Shown here piece by piece: positions 1-8,383 of a stretch of DNA of 64,000 bases. How positions within the stretch are numbered: the first letter of the stretch is position 1; each line of letters begins with the position of its first letter. The DNA comes from Bog-756 sp963756515. GTDB lineage: Bacteria > Actinomycetota > Acidimicrobiia > Acidimicrobiales > RAAP-2. Location: positions 62,001 through 126,000 of the forward strand of contig CAVWNV010000002.1 of assembly GCA_963756515.1 (NCBI GenBank), written 5' to 3'. The notes beneath the pieces were generated by a model that was given only the letters and a program-made list of their open reading frames with translations, did not search any database and was not told where the DNA came from. The position numbers were made by a program, and so were the translations under genes.

Positions 1-223
1 CGGGCTGGCACTTCTAGACCCTGATTGACCGTGAGTCCATGCGCAGCTCGGTAACAGACGAGGACCGCTTGCATCGGAGGGCTGAGCGCTGGGACCAGCG
101 GCGGGCTGTGGACTCAGTAGACGAGGTGAGGCACCGGCCCCGAGCGTTCCGAGTGGATCTTCATGCTCAGGCTGTGGGTCGCTCGGCGTCGTAGGTCCGG
201 CGCCGTCGCACCGTGTCAGCCGT
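1..223. other. left-edge region without a supported gene
   Basis: No reading frame here shows recognisable protein features, and no RNA gene is apparent. It lies downstream of the minus-strand SRPBCC gene and may hold its transcript end. A gene ending here from outside the window cannot be excluded. Confidence 0.4.
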
Positions 224-721
224 TCACGCCGGCGTGCCGGTGAGGACTGCTTCGATTTGCGAGAGGACATGGCGCATGCCTTCTTCGAACCCCGTGGCGA
301 GCACCTCCTCCATACCCGTCGGCGAGTCGAAGTGGGTACGGATCGCCATCACCGTGCCACCGCCGTCGCTACCGTCGATGGTGATGACCATGGCTGTCAT
401 CGCGTTCCCGTCGTTCGGCCGGCCGTTGTCGTCGACGTCGGCATCCCGAAGTTCGAGGTGGCGGGGCGGGTCGGCGGCGATGACCTCCCACGTGCTGTCG
501 TAGCGCTCGCCCTCGGTTCCGGTCATGAAGAAGGTGATCCTTCCGCCGGCCCGCAGGTCGTGGTCGACCACGGTCGCCGGGTAGCCAGGGGGCCCCCACC
601 ACTGCTCGAACTGGCGGGGGTCGGCCCACAGCTGCCACGCCCGTTCGACGGTGGCATCGAGGTCCGCCGTTACCGTCACGGTCAGGGATTCGGGGTCCTT
701 CTCGACGCTGGTCACGCTCAT
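224..721 (-). CDS. SRPBCC (AHSA1-like) domain protein
   Basis: A 165-residue START-like fold protein of the activator-of-Hsp90-ATPase / SRPBCC family. The N-terminal strand is followed by the typical VERAWQLWADPRQFEQWWGPP segment (about residues 25-45), and the C-terminal helix has GFEEGMRHVLSQIEAVL. Such proteins bind hydrophobic ligands; the ligand here is unknown. The ATG at 721 overlaps the TGA of the upstream ArsR gene (ATGA), so the two are translationally coupled. ArsR-SRPBCC pairs are a recurring actinobacterial arrangement in which the regulator controls the pair. An upstream in-frame extension runs over the ArsR gene and is not real. Confidence 0.85.
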   Translation of the reverse strand: MSVTSVEKDPESLTVTVTADLDATVERAWQLWADPRQFEQWWGPPGYPATVVDHDLRAGGRITFFMTGTEGERYDSTWEVIAADPPRHLELRDADVDDNGRPNDGNAMTAMVITIDGSDGGGTVMAIRTHFDSPTGMEEVLATGFEEGMRHVLSQIEAVLTGTPA

Positions 722-1074
722 CGCTCGCCTCCAGTGGTTCGCTTCTCGGTTGCCAGGAGGTCGTCGATCCGGTCCACCCGCGCCCGCCACAGCGCCTCGA
801 TGCCGTCGAGGAGCACCCGGGCCCTCTGGACGGTGTCGACGTCGGTGTGCACGAGCCGCTCCCGCCCCCGCCGCTCCTTGGTGACGAGTCCGGCACCCTC
901 GAGCACAGCGACGTGCTTCTGCACGGCGGCGAAGCTCATCGGGTAGCGCTTCGCCAACGCCGACACGCTGTACCCGCCCTCGACGGCGAGGGCGAGGATG
1001 TCGCGCCGAGTGCCGTCGGCGAGGGCGTGAAAGATGCGGTCGACGCCAGCGTCGGAGGCCTGATCTACAACCAT
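718..1074 (-). CDS. ArsR-family winged-helix transcriptional regulator
   Basis: A 118-residue ArsR/SmtB-type repressor. The core runs from FHALADGTRRDILALA through SALAKRYPMSFAAVQKHVAVLEGAGLV (recognition helix about residues 43-62) into the wing with RRGRERLV. There are no Cys or His clusters typical of metal sensing, so it is probably one of the metal-independent ArsR proteins paired with SRPBCC proteins. It is the first gene of a two-gene unit with a 4-bp overlap. The start codon lies inside an inverted repeat (1066-1083) that could be its own operator. Confidence 0.88.
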   Translation of the reverse strand: MVVDQASDAGVDRIFHALADGTRRDILALAVEGGYSVSALAKRYPMSFAAVQKHVAVLEGAGLVTKERRGRERLVHTDVDTVQRARVLLDGIEALWRARVDRIDDLLATEKRTTGGER

Positions 1075-1083
1075 CTAGTTGTA
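1066..1083. promoter_or_regulatory. inverted repeat over the ArsR start codon (candidate operator)
   Basis: TACAACcatctaGTTGTA is a perfect 6-bp inverted repeat with a 6-bp spacer, and it includes the ATG (1072-1074) of the ArsR gene. A second copy of the half-site, ACAACCAT, occurs at 1093-1100. Position and symmetry suit autoregulation by the ArsR protein. No binding evidence is available from sequence alone. Confidence 0.4.
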
Positions 1084-1181
1084 TGTTAGCGAACAACCAT
1101 GACGGGCACAAGAGGTCGGTACGGATCGGGAGCGGTGCCGCAGACCGGCCACGAGCACGCTCGCGGCCATAGGATCACCGT

Positions 1182-1466
1182 GTGGCGGTGAGGTGGTGGA
1201 GCCGAACGGTATTCATTCTGATCGTGCTGGCGTCGGCCCTTCTGGCCTCCGCATGCTCATCGGCCCTAGTGGACCCGTCCCATCAGGACGGCTACTACTG
1301 GTACAAAGCTGATGGCGTGGACACGATCAAGGCTCTTCAGAAGGATGGAGATTCCCTTACAGAAGCCTGCTCGGCTCAGGTGAAGCACGCCATGCCAGAG
1401 GGCGACAGCCGTGGTGATTGGGTGACAGGGTGCGTGTACGCCGCCAACGGTGGTGACCAGCCGTAG
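1182..1466 (+). CDS. small putative lipoprotein
   Basis: A 94-residue protein of unknown function. Residues 8-25 form a hydrophobic signal segment after two arginines, ending in the lipobox LASAC, so the mature protein should be a lipid-anchored polypeptide of about 70 residues. It contains two further cysteines (in TEACSAQ and VTGCVYA) that could pair. The GTG start at 1182 gives a normal signal-peptide length. It is divergent from the ArsR gene and convergent with the next gene. No family recognised. Confidence 0.7.
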   Translation: MAVRWWSRTVFILIVLASALLASACSSALVDPSHQDGYYWYKADGVDTIKALQKDGDSLTEACSAQVKHAMPEGDSRGDWVTGCVYAANGGDQP

Positions 1467-1472
1467 GGGTCG

Positions 1473-1498
1473 GTCCCAGCTCACTGACCCGGTGGGAC
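1473..1498. terminator. candidate hairpin between convergent genes
   Basis: GTCCCA (1473-1478) pairs with TGGGAC (1493-1498) in the 40-bp gap between the lipoprotein gene and the convergent flavoprotein gene. The stem is short and there is no T run, so this is a weak terminator candidate. Confidence 0.25.
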
Positions 1499-1506
1499 GT
1501 CCGGGC

Positions 1507-2031
1507 TCATCGGAAGCCCTGCCAGGTCGTCTGGCTGAACTGATCGCCCTTGCGGAACCCCAGTCCTCGCATCGGGTGTACCCGGAACACGATTGCGCGC
1601 CCTCCGGCGTTTCGGTCGCTGAATGCCCCGTCGCGCACGACGAAGTCCCACGGACCGGTCGGGTACTTGTCCGCGAACGCCGTCGCGACCGGCTCGAGCT
1701 CGGCATCGTCGGTCACCTGCTCAGCCCGACCCTCGATCACGAGGTCAAGCGCCCCCTCGACGAGGTCGCTGCGTCCGGTCGTCAGCACGCACGATGGGTT
1801 CTCGGCCAGGTTCTGCGCTTTACGCTCCTCGGGCCCGGTGGTGAACCAGAGCACCTCCGAGTGCCAGACAGCGATCAGCGGCGTGACGTGCGGTCGGCCG
1901 TCGGGACGGACCGTCGATAGCCAGTAGGTGTCTGCTGCACGGAGCCGCTCGAGTCCCGCCGCCCACGGCGTCGGCGTCGAATCCGGCTCGCTGAACCCAT
2001 GGATCTCCGCTGTCACATCCTCCACTGCCAC
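1507..2031 (-). CDS. PPOX-class flavin/F420-binding split-barrel protein
   Basis: A 174-residue pyridoxamine-5'-phosphate-oxidase-like protein. The segment WLSTVRPDGRPHVTPLIAVW (residues 37-56), then LWFTTGPEERKAQNLAENPSCVLT, is the usual first half of the FMN/F420-binding split barrel. RAIVFRVHPMRGLGFRKGDQFSQTTW near the C-terminus is typical of the actinobacterial F420-dependent branch. The cofactor is inferred from family. Start is GTG at 2031 with a purine-rich stretch upstream. The gene stands alone, with DUF3303 upstream on the same strand after a 176-bp gap in which nothing else is seen. Confidence 0.85.
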   Translation of the reverse strand: MAVEDVTAEIHGFSEPDSTPTPWAAGLERLRAADTYWLSTVRPDGRPHVTPLIAVWHSEVLWFTTGPEERKAQNLAENPSCVLTTGRSDLVEGALDLVIEGRAEQVTDDAELEPVATAFADKYPTGPWDFVVRDGAFSDRNAGGRAIVFRVHPMRGLGFRKGDQFSQTTWQGFR

Positions 2032-2207
2032 CCCACTGCCACCCTCTCCGGATCGACTCTGCGGTCGCGATCTGCCAGCGACAGCGCAGGCGTTACCGAG
2101 ACGACTCGGTCCTCATCGGTACAACCGCGTGGGCTGCTGGCTGCCTGAAGGTGCGCAGGTGTAGCTGATCAGTGGCACGTTCGCGGTGTCCCTCTACTCG
2201 GACACAA

Positions 2208-2519
2208 TCAGATCGATTCGCGATACTCCGCTCCGGCGGCGAGGACCGACACGGCATCCATGATGTCGACGACCGGGACTATGTCAAACTCGAGCCAGGT
2301 GAGGAACTTCGACACGCCGTCGAGGAGTCCGGCCTGATTGTCCGTCTCGATCACGGCAAAGCCGCCTTCACCGTCGACCCGGCTCAAGAACTCCTTGTAG
2401 TCCTGATCATCCGGGATCTGCCACTTCGCAAAGGCGTCAAGAACAGATTTTCCATCGTCGTGGTTCTGTTGTGCCGTGCCAGCAGCACGCGTCTTCCAAC
2501 TCATCAGGTATTTCGCCAT
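2208..2519 (-). CDS. DUF3303-like protein
   Basis: About 103 residues starting MAKYLMSWKT, resembling the DUF3303 family of ferredoxin-like alpha/beta proteins (MKYMVSWT start, then an acidic middle and a predicted strand ending in DIVPVVDIMDAV). Function unknown. The ATG at 2519 fits the family N-terminus better than the in-frame ATG six codons upstream, and GGAAAGG lies about 10 nt before it. It lies near another small dimeric-barrel-like protein (2620-2883) on the same strand. Confidence 0.7.
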   Translation of the reverse strand: MAKYLMSWKTRAAGTAQQNHDDGKSVLDAFAKWQIPDDQDYKEFLSRVDGEGGFAVIETDNQAGLLDGVSKFLTWLEFDIVPVVDIMDAVSVLAAGAEYRESI

Positions 2520-2619
2520 GCCGTTCTGCCTTTCCACCGCATCCCCGCCTATCGGAGACTGCGTCGGGATTCTTGCACTTTTCCATCATGGCCGCCGGCG
2601 GCAGTTCCATCTCCCGCCA

Positions 2620-2883
2620 TCAGACGTGTGCAAATACTTCCCGGATCGTCAGGTCGAGCGGAGTGACTCCCGGCATAGGGGGCACCGGGTACTTGGCTGC
2701 TTCATCAGCATGGGCCTTGGTCTCGAAGACCAGCACCGATGTTCCGATGCCATCGACCGGTTCGAGCCAATAACCGCAAACGATGCCTGGTGCCCGTGAG
2801 ACTAGAGCCTCTCTGGCCTGTGGAAGGAGCAGCCGAGCTTCATCGGGGTTCTCGACCCTGACATTGGTGACGATTGCGTACAT
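2620..2883 (-). CDS. antibiotic-biosynthesis-monooxygenase-like small protein
   Basis: An 87-residue single-domain protein with the pattern of a dimeric alpha/beta barrel: strand MYAIVTNVRV, helix PDEARLLLPQAREALVSRAPG, strand GYWLEPVDGIGTSVLVFETKAHADEAAK. This matches the general shape of ABM-like or EthD-like proteins, but no catalytic residues can be assigned. GGAGGGG lies 6 nt upstream of the ATG at 2883. Confidence 0.65.
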   Translation of the reverse strand: MYAIVTNVRVENPDEARLLLPQAREALVSRAPGIVCGYWLEPVDGIGTSVLVFETKAHADEAAKYPVPPMPGVTPLDLTIREVFAHV

Positions 2884-2980
2884 GGGTCCCCTCCTGTTCA
2901 GATCGGCCCGGCAGCGTTCGAGGTTGACAGGTCAAGGATGCCCCACGGAACCGGTGCCATGGGGGCATACGTCGGCATCC

Positions 2981-3487
2981 CTACCGCTTGATCTCTACGA
3001 GCAATACCCAGGCGTTGATCGAAGCCGAAACGAAAGCAAGCAGGATGGCGGCGAACACCCAGTAGAAGCCGCCTCCCGCACCTGCGATCAGGCTCACCCC
3101 TCCCACGATCAAAGCGACGCTCGGTAGCAACAACGTGACCAGGTGTTCCATCTGCCAAGAGGTCGGTTCACCGGGCGCCTCTTTTCCGTGGGACGCCCAT
3201 ACGGCCTGTGTGGCCACGATGGCGCCAGCGGCTGCGATCTCGATTCCAAGGGCCGGTCGACCTTGCCCTGGTGCCAGCCCCAACCCGGAGACGACCAAGG
3301 CACTCATGAGGATCCCCAGCGTGCCGGCTGCTCGCCCTGGTAGCTGAGGGTATTTCAGAATCTGTTCGAGATTTATCGAGATGGCGACGAACAGCAGTCC
3401 GGTCAGGGCCGCCGCGGCCCCGATCGTGCCGATGAAGAAGTCATGCCAAGCCAAGGCGTCGTATGAGGCCACGAAAGAGTGTCGCAC
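2981..3487 (-). CDS. four-helix integral membrane protein of unknown function
   Basis: About 168 residues beginning near SFVASYDALAWHDFFIG, with hydrophobic segments at TIGAAAALTGLLFVAISI, GILMSALVVSGLGLA, LVTLLLPSVALIVGGVSLIAG and FYWVFAAILLAFVSASINAWVL. The first helix with FVAISINLEQIL recalls a widespread actinobacterial membrane family without known function. The start is uncertain: GTG at 3487 has GGGAGG directly against it, and another GTG lies at 3472. An in-frame extension further upstream runs antisense to the peptidase gene and was discarded. Confidence 0.65.
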   Translation of the reverse strand: MRHSFVASYDALAWHDFFIGTIGAAAALTGLLFVAISINLEQILKYPQLPGRAAGTLGILMSALVVSGLGLAPGQGRPALGIEIAAAGAIVATQAVWASHGKEAPGEPTSWQMEHLVTLLLPSVALIVGGVSLIAGAGGGFYWVFAAILLAFVSASINAWVLLVEIKR

Positions 3488-3622
3488 CTCCCGACCCGGA
3501 TCGGTGATCTTCCACACGTCCCCGTGTGCCGGTGGGTGGCCGGTTCCCCCGGTTCCGCAGCGCTGGATCGCTCGACCGCTGGCGACCGTCCGACGACGTG
3601 CGGTCTGTCTAGGCTCCGGTTC

Positions 3623-5065
3623 ATGGCCACCCAACTCCGAGCCGACGACGTCGTTGCCCATACCCGCGACTGCTGGCCCGCGGACGTCCTGCCCCTGCTC
3701 GACACCTACGCCCGCATCCCCGGCCTGTCCCCGGCCTTCGACCCCGGGTGGGAGGCCAACGGACGGCTGGAGGAGACGGCCGAGCTCATGGCGGAGTGGG
3801 CCCGTCGGCGCCCCCTGGACGGGGCGTCGGTGGAGGTCGTACGGATCCCCGGGCTGACCCCCACCGTGGTCGTCGACGTCCCCGCCACCGATCCCGGGGT
3901 CACCGGCACCGTGCTGGTCTACGGTCACTACGACAAACAACCCCCCTTCGACGGTTGGACCCGCGGACGGGGTCCCTGGTCGCCCGTGCTCGAAGGGGAG
4001 TGGCTCTACGGCCGCGGCGTCGCCGACGACGGCTACGCGCTGCCGTCGGCCCTGCTCGCCCTCGAAGCGGTACGGGCCGGCGGGGGCCGGCACGCCCGGT
4101 GCGTGGTCATGGCCGAGGGCTCCGAGGAGAGTGGTAGTCCGCACCTGTTGGAGGTGCTGGCCCACCTGTCCGACCGGCTCGGCGAACCCGATGTGGTGAT
4201 CGCCCTCGATTCAGGCAGCCCCACCTACGAGCGGCTGTGGGTGACCACCTCGCTCCGCGGCGCCATCAGCGGGACGCTGACCGTCCGGGTGCTCGAGCAC
4301 GGGGTGCACAGCGGCTCGGCCGGCGCGGTGGTGCCGTCGTCGTTCCGCATCGCCCGCCTGCTCCTCGACCGACTCGAGGATCCCGCCACGGGTGACCTGC
4401 TCCTGCCCGAGCTCCGCGTCGACCCTCCCTCCTCGGCCCGGGCCGCCGCCGTCGGCCTGGCCGAGGCCCGGACGGCGGCCGGACTCGGGGCCGCCGAGTT
4501 CCCGGTGGTGGACGGCCTGGTCCTGCAGGGGGCCGACGTCGCCGAACAGGCTGTGCGGGTGGCCTGGCAGGGTTCGGTGGAGGTGGTCGGGGCCGACGGC
4601 CTGCCGCCGTCGGCCGACGCCGGCGCCGTGCTCCGGCCGTTCACCTCCCTCAAGCTGGTCGTCCGCCTCCCTCCCACCACCGATCCTGAAGTGGCCGGCG
4701 AGGCGGTGGCCCGGGTCCTGACGGCCGACCCGCCCTACGGGGCCCAGGTGGAGTGGGATGTCGGCATGGTCGCCGGCGGTTGGGCCGCACCGGCGCTGGA
4801 GCCGTGGTTGCTCACCGCTCTCGATGCCACCTCGACGGCCTGTTTCGGCCATCCCTCCGGCCAGGTGGGGGAGGGAGGGACCATCCCGTTCCTGGGCTGG
4901 TTGGCCGCCCGGTTTCCCCGGGCCCAGATCCTGGCTCTCGGCGTGCTGGGCCCCGGCTCCAACGCGCACGGCCCCGACGAGGGGCTCCACCTGCCCACGG
5001 CGGAGCGGATCACCGCCTCGTTGGCGCTCCTACTGGATGCCCACGCCGAGCGGCGCCGGGAGTAG
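3623..5065 (+). CDS. M20-family metallopeptidase (carnosinase-like)
   Basis: A 480-residue M20 dipeptidase or deacylase. Metal-site motifs appear in order: VYGHYDKQPP (His-x-Asp), GRGVADDGYALPSALLALEA (bridging Asp), MAEGSEESGSPHL (catalytic and metal Glu pair), ALDSG, and the C-terminal GSNAHGPDEGLHLPTAERI carrying the last metal His. A dimerisation domain lies between about residues 215 and 335. The ATG at 3623 follows a gap downstream of the divergent membrane-protein gene. No signal peptide, so probably cytosolic. Substrate unknown. Confidence 0.9.
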   Translation: MATQLRADDVVAHTRDCWPADVLPLLDTYARIPGLSPAFDPGWEANGRLEETAELMAEWARRRPLDGASVEVVRIPGLTPTVVVDVPATDPGVTGTVLVYGHYDKQPPFDGWTRGRGPWSPVLEGEWLYGRGVADDGYALPSALLALEAVRAGGGRHARCVVMAEGSEESGSPHLLEVLAHLSDRLGEPDVVIALDSGSPTYERLWVTTSLRGAISGTLTVRVLEHGVHSGSAGAVVPSSFRIARLLLDRLEDPATGDLLLPELRVDPPSSARAAAVGLAEARTAAGLGAAEFPVVDGLVLQGADVAEQAVRVAWQGSVEVVGADGLPPSADAGAVLRPFTSLKLVVRLPPTTDPEVAGEAVARVLTADPPYGAQVEWDVGMVAGGWAAPALEPWLLTALDATSTACFGHPSGQVGEGGTIPFLGWLAARFPRAQILALGVLGPGSNAHGPDEGLHLPTAERITASLALLLDAHAERRRE

Positions 5066-5101
5066 CCCGTCGAGCACGGCCCGCGGCCCGCGGCCGCGGA
5101 G

Positions 5102-5116
5102 CTCCCGGCCCGGGAG
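5102..5116. terminator. palindromic hairpin between convergent genes
   Basis: CTCCCGG and CCGGGAG form a perfect inverted repeat around a single C, inside the 58-bp GC-rich gap separating the peptidase stop from the convergent ctaF stop. It could end both transcripts. No T run follows. Confidence 0.35.
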
Positions 5117-5123
5117 ACGTGGT

Positions 5124-5516
5124 TCAGACCGTTCCGCCCCGCCGACTCTCGGTGGTGCCTCCGATGGCCGCGATGAGGAGGAGGGCTGCTCCCAGCGGGG
5201 CCATCCAGAGCCCGAAGACGAACGTCAGCACCGTGAACAGAGCCCCCATGCCCAAGAGGAACGGCCAGATGCTCGATCCCGGGAACGACTCGATCGTCCC
5301 CGCACCCTCGGCGATATCGGCGTTGGCGTCGTCGTCCGGCTGGGGCTTCATCCGCTGTGACCACCACAGGTAGTACGAGCCGGGCAGGAGGCCGAGCAGC
5401 GCCGAGCCGACCAGCATGGCGAAGCCCCCGTCGTCGTAGCTGGTGAACCAGTAGATGATCCCGATGATGCCGAAGAAGATGCCGACGCCGGCCAGGAAGA
5501 GCCCGTAGACCTTCAC
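5124..5516 (-). CDS. ctaF: cytochrome c oxidase subunit IV (actinobacterial type)
   Basis: A 130-residue membrane protein with four hydrophobic helices (VYGLFLAGVGIFFGIIGIIYWF, MLVGSALLGLLPGSYYLWW, WPFLLGMGALFTVLTFVFG, LGAALLLIAAIGG). The loop after helix 2 (SQRMKPQPDDDANADIAEGAG) is acidic, as in actinobacterial CtaF. It associates with subunits I-III of the aa3 oxidase in the cytoplasmic membrane. Its ATG overlaps the ctaD stop (ATGA), so it is coupled to subunit I and is the last gene of the oxidase unit. Confidence 0.92.
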   Translation of the reverse strand: MKVYGLFLAGVGIFFGIIGIIYWFTSYDDGGFAMLVGSALLGLLPGSYYLWWSQRMKPQPDDDANADIAEGAGTIESFPGSSIWPFLLGMGALFTVLTFVFGLWMAPLGAALLLIAAIGGTTESRRGGTV

Positions 5517-7270
5517 GAGGGCGCCCCCACCGTCTCGGGCTCGGTCGCCGGATCCGGACGCTTGGACGGGGTGTGGATGGTGCGGTGCTCAGGATGGTTG
5601 TAGTCCCAGGTCGGGCGCTCCGAACGGATGGGAGGGAGCTGGGAGTAGTTGTGGTGGGGCGGTGGCGAGGAGGTGAACCACTCGAGGGCGTGCCCGTCCC
5701 AGGGGTTGTCTCCCGCCGGGATGGGGTTGCGCCACGACACCCACAGGTTGGCGAGGAAGAAGAGGAACGAGGCTCCGATGATGAACGCCCCCACCGTCGA
5801 GATCACGTTCAGGGTCGTCCAGCCGTTGGACGGCAGGTAGGCCGCCACCCGTCGGGGCATGCCGTCGAGGCCGACCACGTACTGGGGCATGAAGGTGACC
5901 CAGAACCCGATGAACAGTCCCCAGAAGTGGAGCTTGCCCAGGCTCTCCCTCAACATGCGTCCGTACATCTTCGGATACCAGAAGTAGAAGCCGGCGAACC
6001 CGGCGAAGACGGCCGTGCCGATCAGCACCTGGTGGAAGTGGGCCACGACGAAGTAGGTGTCGTGGGTCATGAAGTCGACCGGTGGCGAGGCCAGCAGCAC
6101 ACCGGTGACCCCGCCCATGAGGAAGGCGAAGAGGAAACCGACGGAGAACAGCATGGGTGTCTGGAAGCTCAGCTGGCCGCCCCACATGGTGCCGATCCAG
6201 TTGAAGAACTTGATGCCGGTCGGGATGGCGATCATGTAGGACAACAGGGAGAAGAACGGCAGAAGTACCACGCCGGTGGTGAACATGTGGTGCGCCCACA
6301 CCCCGGTGGACAGGGCGGCGATGGACATGGTGGCGAAGACCATGCCCTTGTAGCCGAAGAGCGGCTTGCGGGAGAACACCGGGATGATGTCGGTCACCAT
6401 GCCGAAATACGGCAGCGCCAGGATGTACACCTCGGGATGGCCGAAGAACCAGAAGAGGTTCTGCCACAGCACCGGCACCCCGCCACCCTGCACCGTGAAT
6501 ATGTGGGTCCCGAAGTGGCGGTCGCAGAAGAGGAGCACCACCGCGCCGAACAGGACCGGGAAGGCAATGAGGATGAGAATGGCGGTGACCAGCATGTTCC
6601 ACGAGAAGATGGGCACCCGGAACATGGTCATCCCCGGGGCGCGCAGGTAGAAGATGGTGGCGCACAGGTTCACCCCGGTGAAGATGGCGGAGAAGCCGGT
6701 GAGGGCCAGGGCCATCAGCCACAGGTCGGCGCCGGCACCGGGTGAGTTGGTGGCGTTGGACAGTGGCGCATAGGCCACCCAGCCGAAGCTGGCCGCCCCG
6801 CCGGCCACCAGGAATCCCGACATCATGGTGATCGAGCCACCCAGGTAGAGCCAGTAGGAGAGGGCGTTGAGGCGGGGGAAGGCCATGTCGGGCGCGCCCA
6901 CCTGCAGGGGCACGATGTAGTTGGCCAGGCCACCGAAGGCGAAGGGACCGGCGAACAGGTACAGCATGAGGCTGCCGTGCATGGTGAACAGCTCGTTGTA
7001 GGTCTGGAAGGAGACCAGCGAGGCCGTCGGGGTGGTCAGCTGGGCCCGAATGACCAGGGCCATGATGCCGGCGATGAAGAAGAGCACCAACGAGGTGATC
7101 ATGTAGCTCTTGCCGATGACCTTGTGGTCGGTGGACGTCAGCCAGTTGAGGATCCCGGTCGGTCCCTCGTGATGGTGCTCGTCGTGGCCCGGTTGGGACT
7201 CTGGTCCATGGTGGTCCGGACCTCCGGGCTCCTCGGGGGTGACCAGGTCGGGTTCGATGGTCGTCGTCAT
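5513..7270 (-). CDS. ctaD: cytochrome c oxidase subunit I
   Basis: A 585-residue catalytic subunit of an aa3-type haem-copper oxidase, with about 12 membrane helices. Visible hallmarks: TMHGSLML (low-spin haem His), the WFFGHPEVYILALPYFG segment carrying the CuB His and the cross-linked Tyr, AHHMFTTG with the two CuB His residues, and VVAHFHQVLIG with the two haem axial His. A His/Pro-rich N-terminal extension (about residues 10-40) and an acidic/Pro-rich C-terminus are present. It reduces O2 to water and pumps protons. Order ctaC-ctaD-ctaF on the minus strand; subunit III is not in this window. Confidence 0.97.
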   Translation of the reverse strand: MTTTIEPDLVTPEEPGGPDHHGPESQPGHDEHHHEGPTGILNWLTSTDHKVIGKSYMITSLVLFFIAGIMALVIRAQLTTPTASLVSFQTYNELFTMHGSLMLYLFAGPFAFGGLANYIVPLQVGAPDMAFPRLNALSYWLYLGGSITMMSGFLVAGGAASFGWVAYAPLSNATNSPGAGADLWLMALALTGFSAIFTGVNLCATIFYLRAPGMTMFRVPIFSWNMLVTAILILIAFPVLFGAVVLLFCDRHFGTHIFTVQGGGVPVLWQNLFWFFGHPEVYILALPYFGMVTDIIPVFSRKPLFGYKGMVFATMSIAALSTGVWAHHMFTTGVVLLPFFSLLSYMIAIPTGIKFFNWIGTMWGGQLSFQTPMLFSVGFLFAFLMGGVTGVLLASPPVDFMTHDTYFVVAHFHQVLIGTAVFAGFAGFYFWYPKMYGRMLRESLGKLHFWGLFIGFWVTFMPQYVVGLDGMPRRVAAYLPSNGWTTLNVISTVGAFIIGASFLFFLANLWVSWRNPIPAGDNPWDGHALEWFTSSPPPHHNYSQLPPIRSERPTWDYNHPEHRTIHTPSKRPDPATEPETVGAPS

Positions 7271-7330
7271 GCGGATCCCTTGCGCGTGGACAGCGTCGGA
7301 CTGGGCAGTGGTGGCCTGGCCATCGGATGA

Positions 7331-8293
7331 CTAGGCATTGGACGGGGTGATGCGGTCGTAGGGCGGAGCGTTGTTCTGGGCGCCGGAGCCGGAGCGCTGC
7401 AGCGTATGGCCCTCCTGCACCTCGGAGGCGGCCCATTGGGAGAACGCCGACGGGCTCACCGCCCGGACGCTGAACAGCATCTCCGAATGATAGAGCCCGC
7501 AGATCTGGGTGCACTGACCGTTGTAGGTGCCGGCATGGAGCACGTCGAGGTCGAACAGATTGGTCACGCCGGGTAGGGCGTAGCGACTGAAGTTGAAGTC
7601 GCGCACGTAAAAGCCGTGGATCACGTCGTCCGACACCAGGGTGATCTGCACCGTCTGGCCCACCGGGACGACCATCTGGGGACCGTGGTTGTTGGGTCCG
7701 TTGGTGGTCTCACCGGCCACGCCGACGTTGAGGTCCGGGTAGTCGAACCGCCAGCCCCACTGGAAGGCGGTCACGTGGATGTCGACGACCGGCTTGCCGG
7801 ACGAAGTGACGGTGGCCGCGGCCGGGACGGTGGCGTCGACCTTGTTCTCGGTGATGACGGTGAAGGCGAACAGGAACGCCACGATGAGCACGGGCACCAC
7901 GGTGTAGATGATCTCGATCGGCACGTTCTCGTGGAACTGGCGGGGCATCTCGTCAGAGCGTTTCCGGTAGCGGAGCACGGTCCAGAGGATCAGGATGAAG
8001 ACCAGGCCACCGACGATGATGCCGGTGGTCATCATGCCCGAGTAGAGCTTGAAGGTGTCCTGGCCCTGCGAGGTGGCGCCGCGGCTGGCGCCGTACGACG
8101 GGTAGAAGTTGCAGCCACCGAGCACCAGAGGGGCGGCCACGGCCAGCCCGAGGGCCCAGCGGGCCCAGCGCCGACGTGGGGTAGGGACACTCCCCGGGTC
8201 GCCGTTCGCACCGTGCGGGGGCTGGATGCCGACCCGGGGGGAGCGTCGGAAACCGGTTGTGAATGCGTTCACGGCGATGACACTAGTGGGCAC
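7331..8293 (-). CDS. ctaC: cytochrome c oxidase subunit II, lipoprotein type
   Basis: Up to 320 residues. An N-terminal hydrophobic segment ends in a lipobox (PLVLGGC), followed by two membrane helices (GIIVGGLVFILILWTVL and IEIIYTVVPVLIVAFLFAFTV) and a periplasmic cupredoxin domain. CuA ligands are visible in the stretch H-x-G-TYNGQCTQICGLYHSEM. The position usually occupied by the CuA-ligand Glu (Cys-x-Glu-x-Cys) is Gln here. QWGWRFDYP is the aromatic electron-entry segment. Start uncertain: GTG at 8293 or at 8272. Lies 60 bp upstream of ctaD. Confidence 0.93.
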   Translation of the reverse strand: MPTSVIAVNAFTTGFRRSPRVGIQPPHGANGDPGSVPTPRRRWARWALGLAVAAPLVLGGCNFYPSYGASRGATSQGQDTFKLYSGMMTTGIIVGGLVFILILWTVLRYRKRSDEMPRQFHENVPIEIIYTVVPVLIVAFLFAFTVITENKVDATVPAAATVTSSGKPVVDIHVTAFQWGWRFDYPDLNVGVAGETTNGPNNHGPQMVVPVGQTVQITLVSDDVIHGFYVRDFNFSRYALPGVTNLFDLDVLHAGTYNGQCTQICGLYHSEMLFSVRAVSPSAFSQWAASEVQEGHTLQRSGSGAQNNAPPYDRITPSNA

Positions 8294-8383
8294 CGGAGTG
8301 AAAGGAGAAGTTGGCGGAGCAGATTTTTTCGCCTGAAGAACTCCCTGTTCACAAGGGTGGCCACGACCGCCCCGGCGGGCCGG

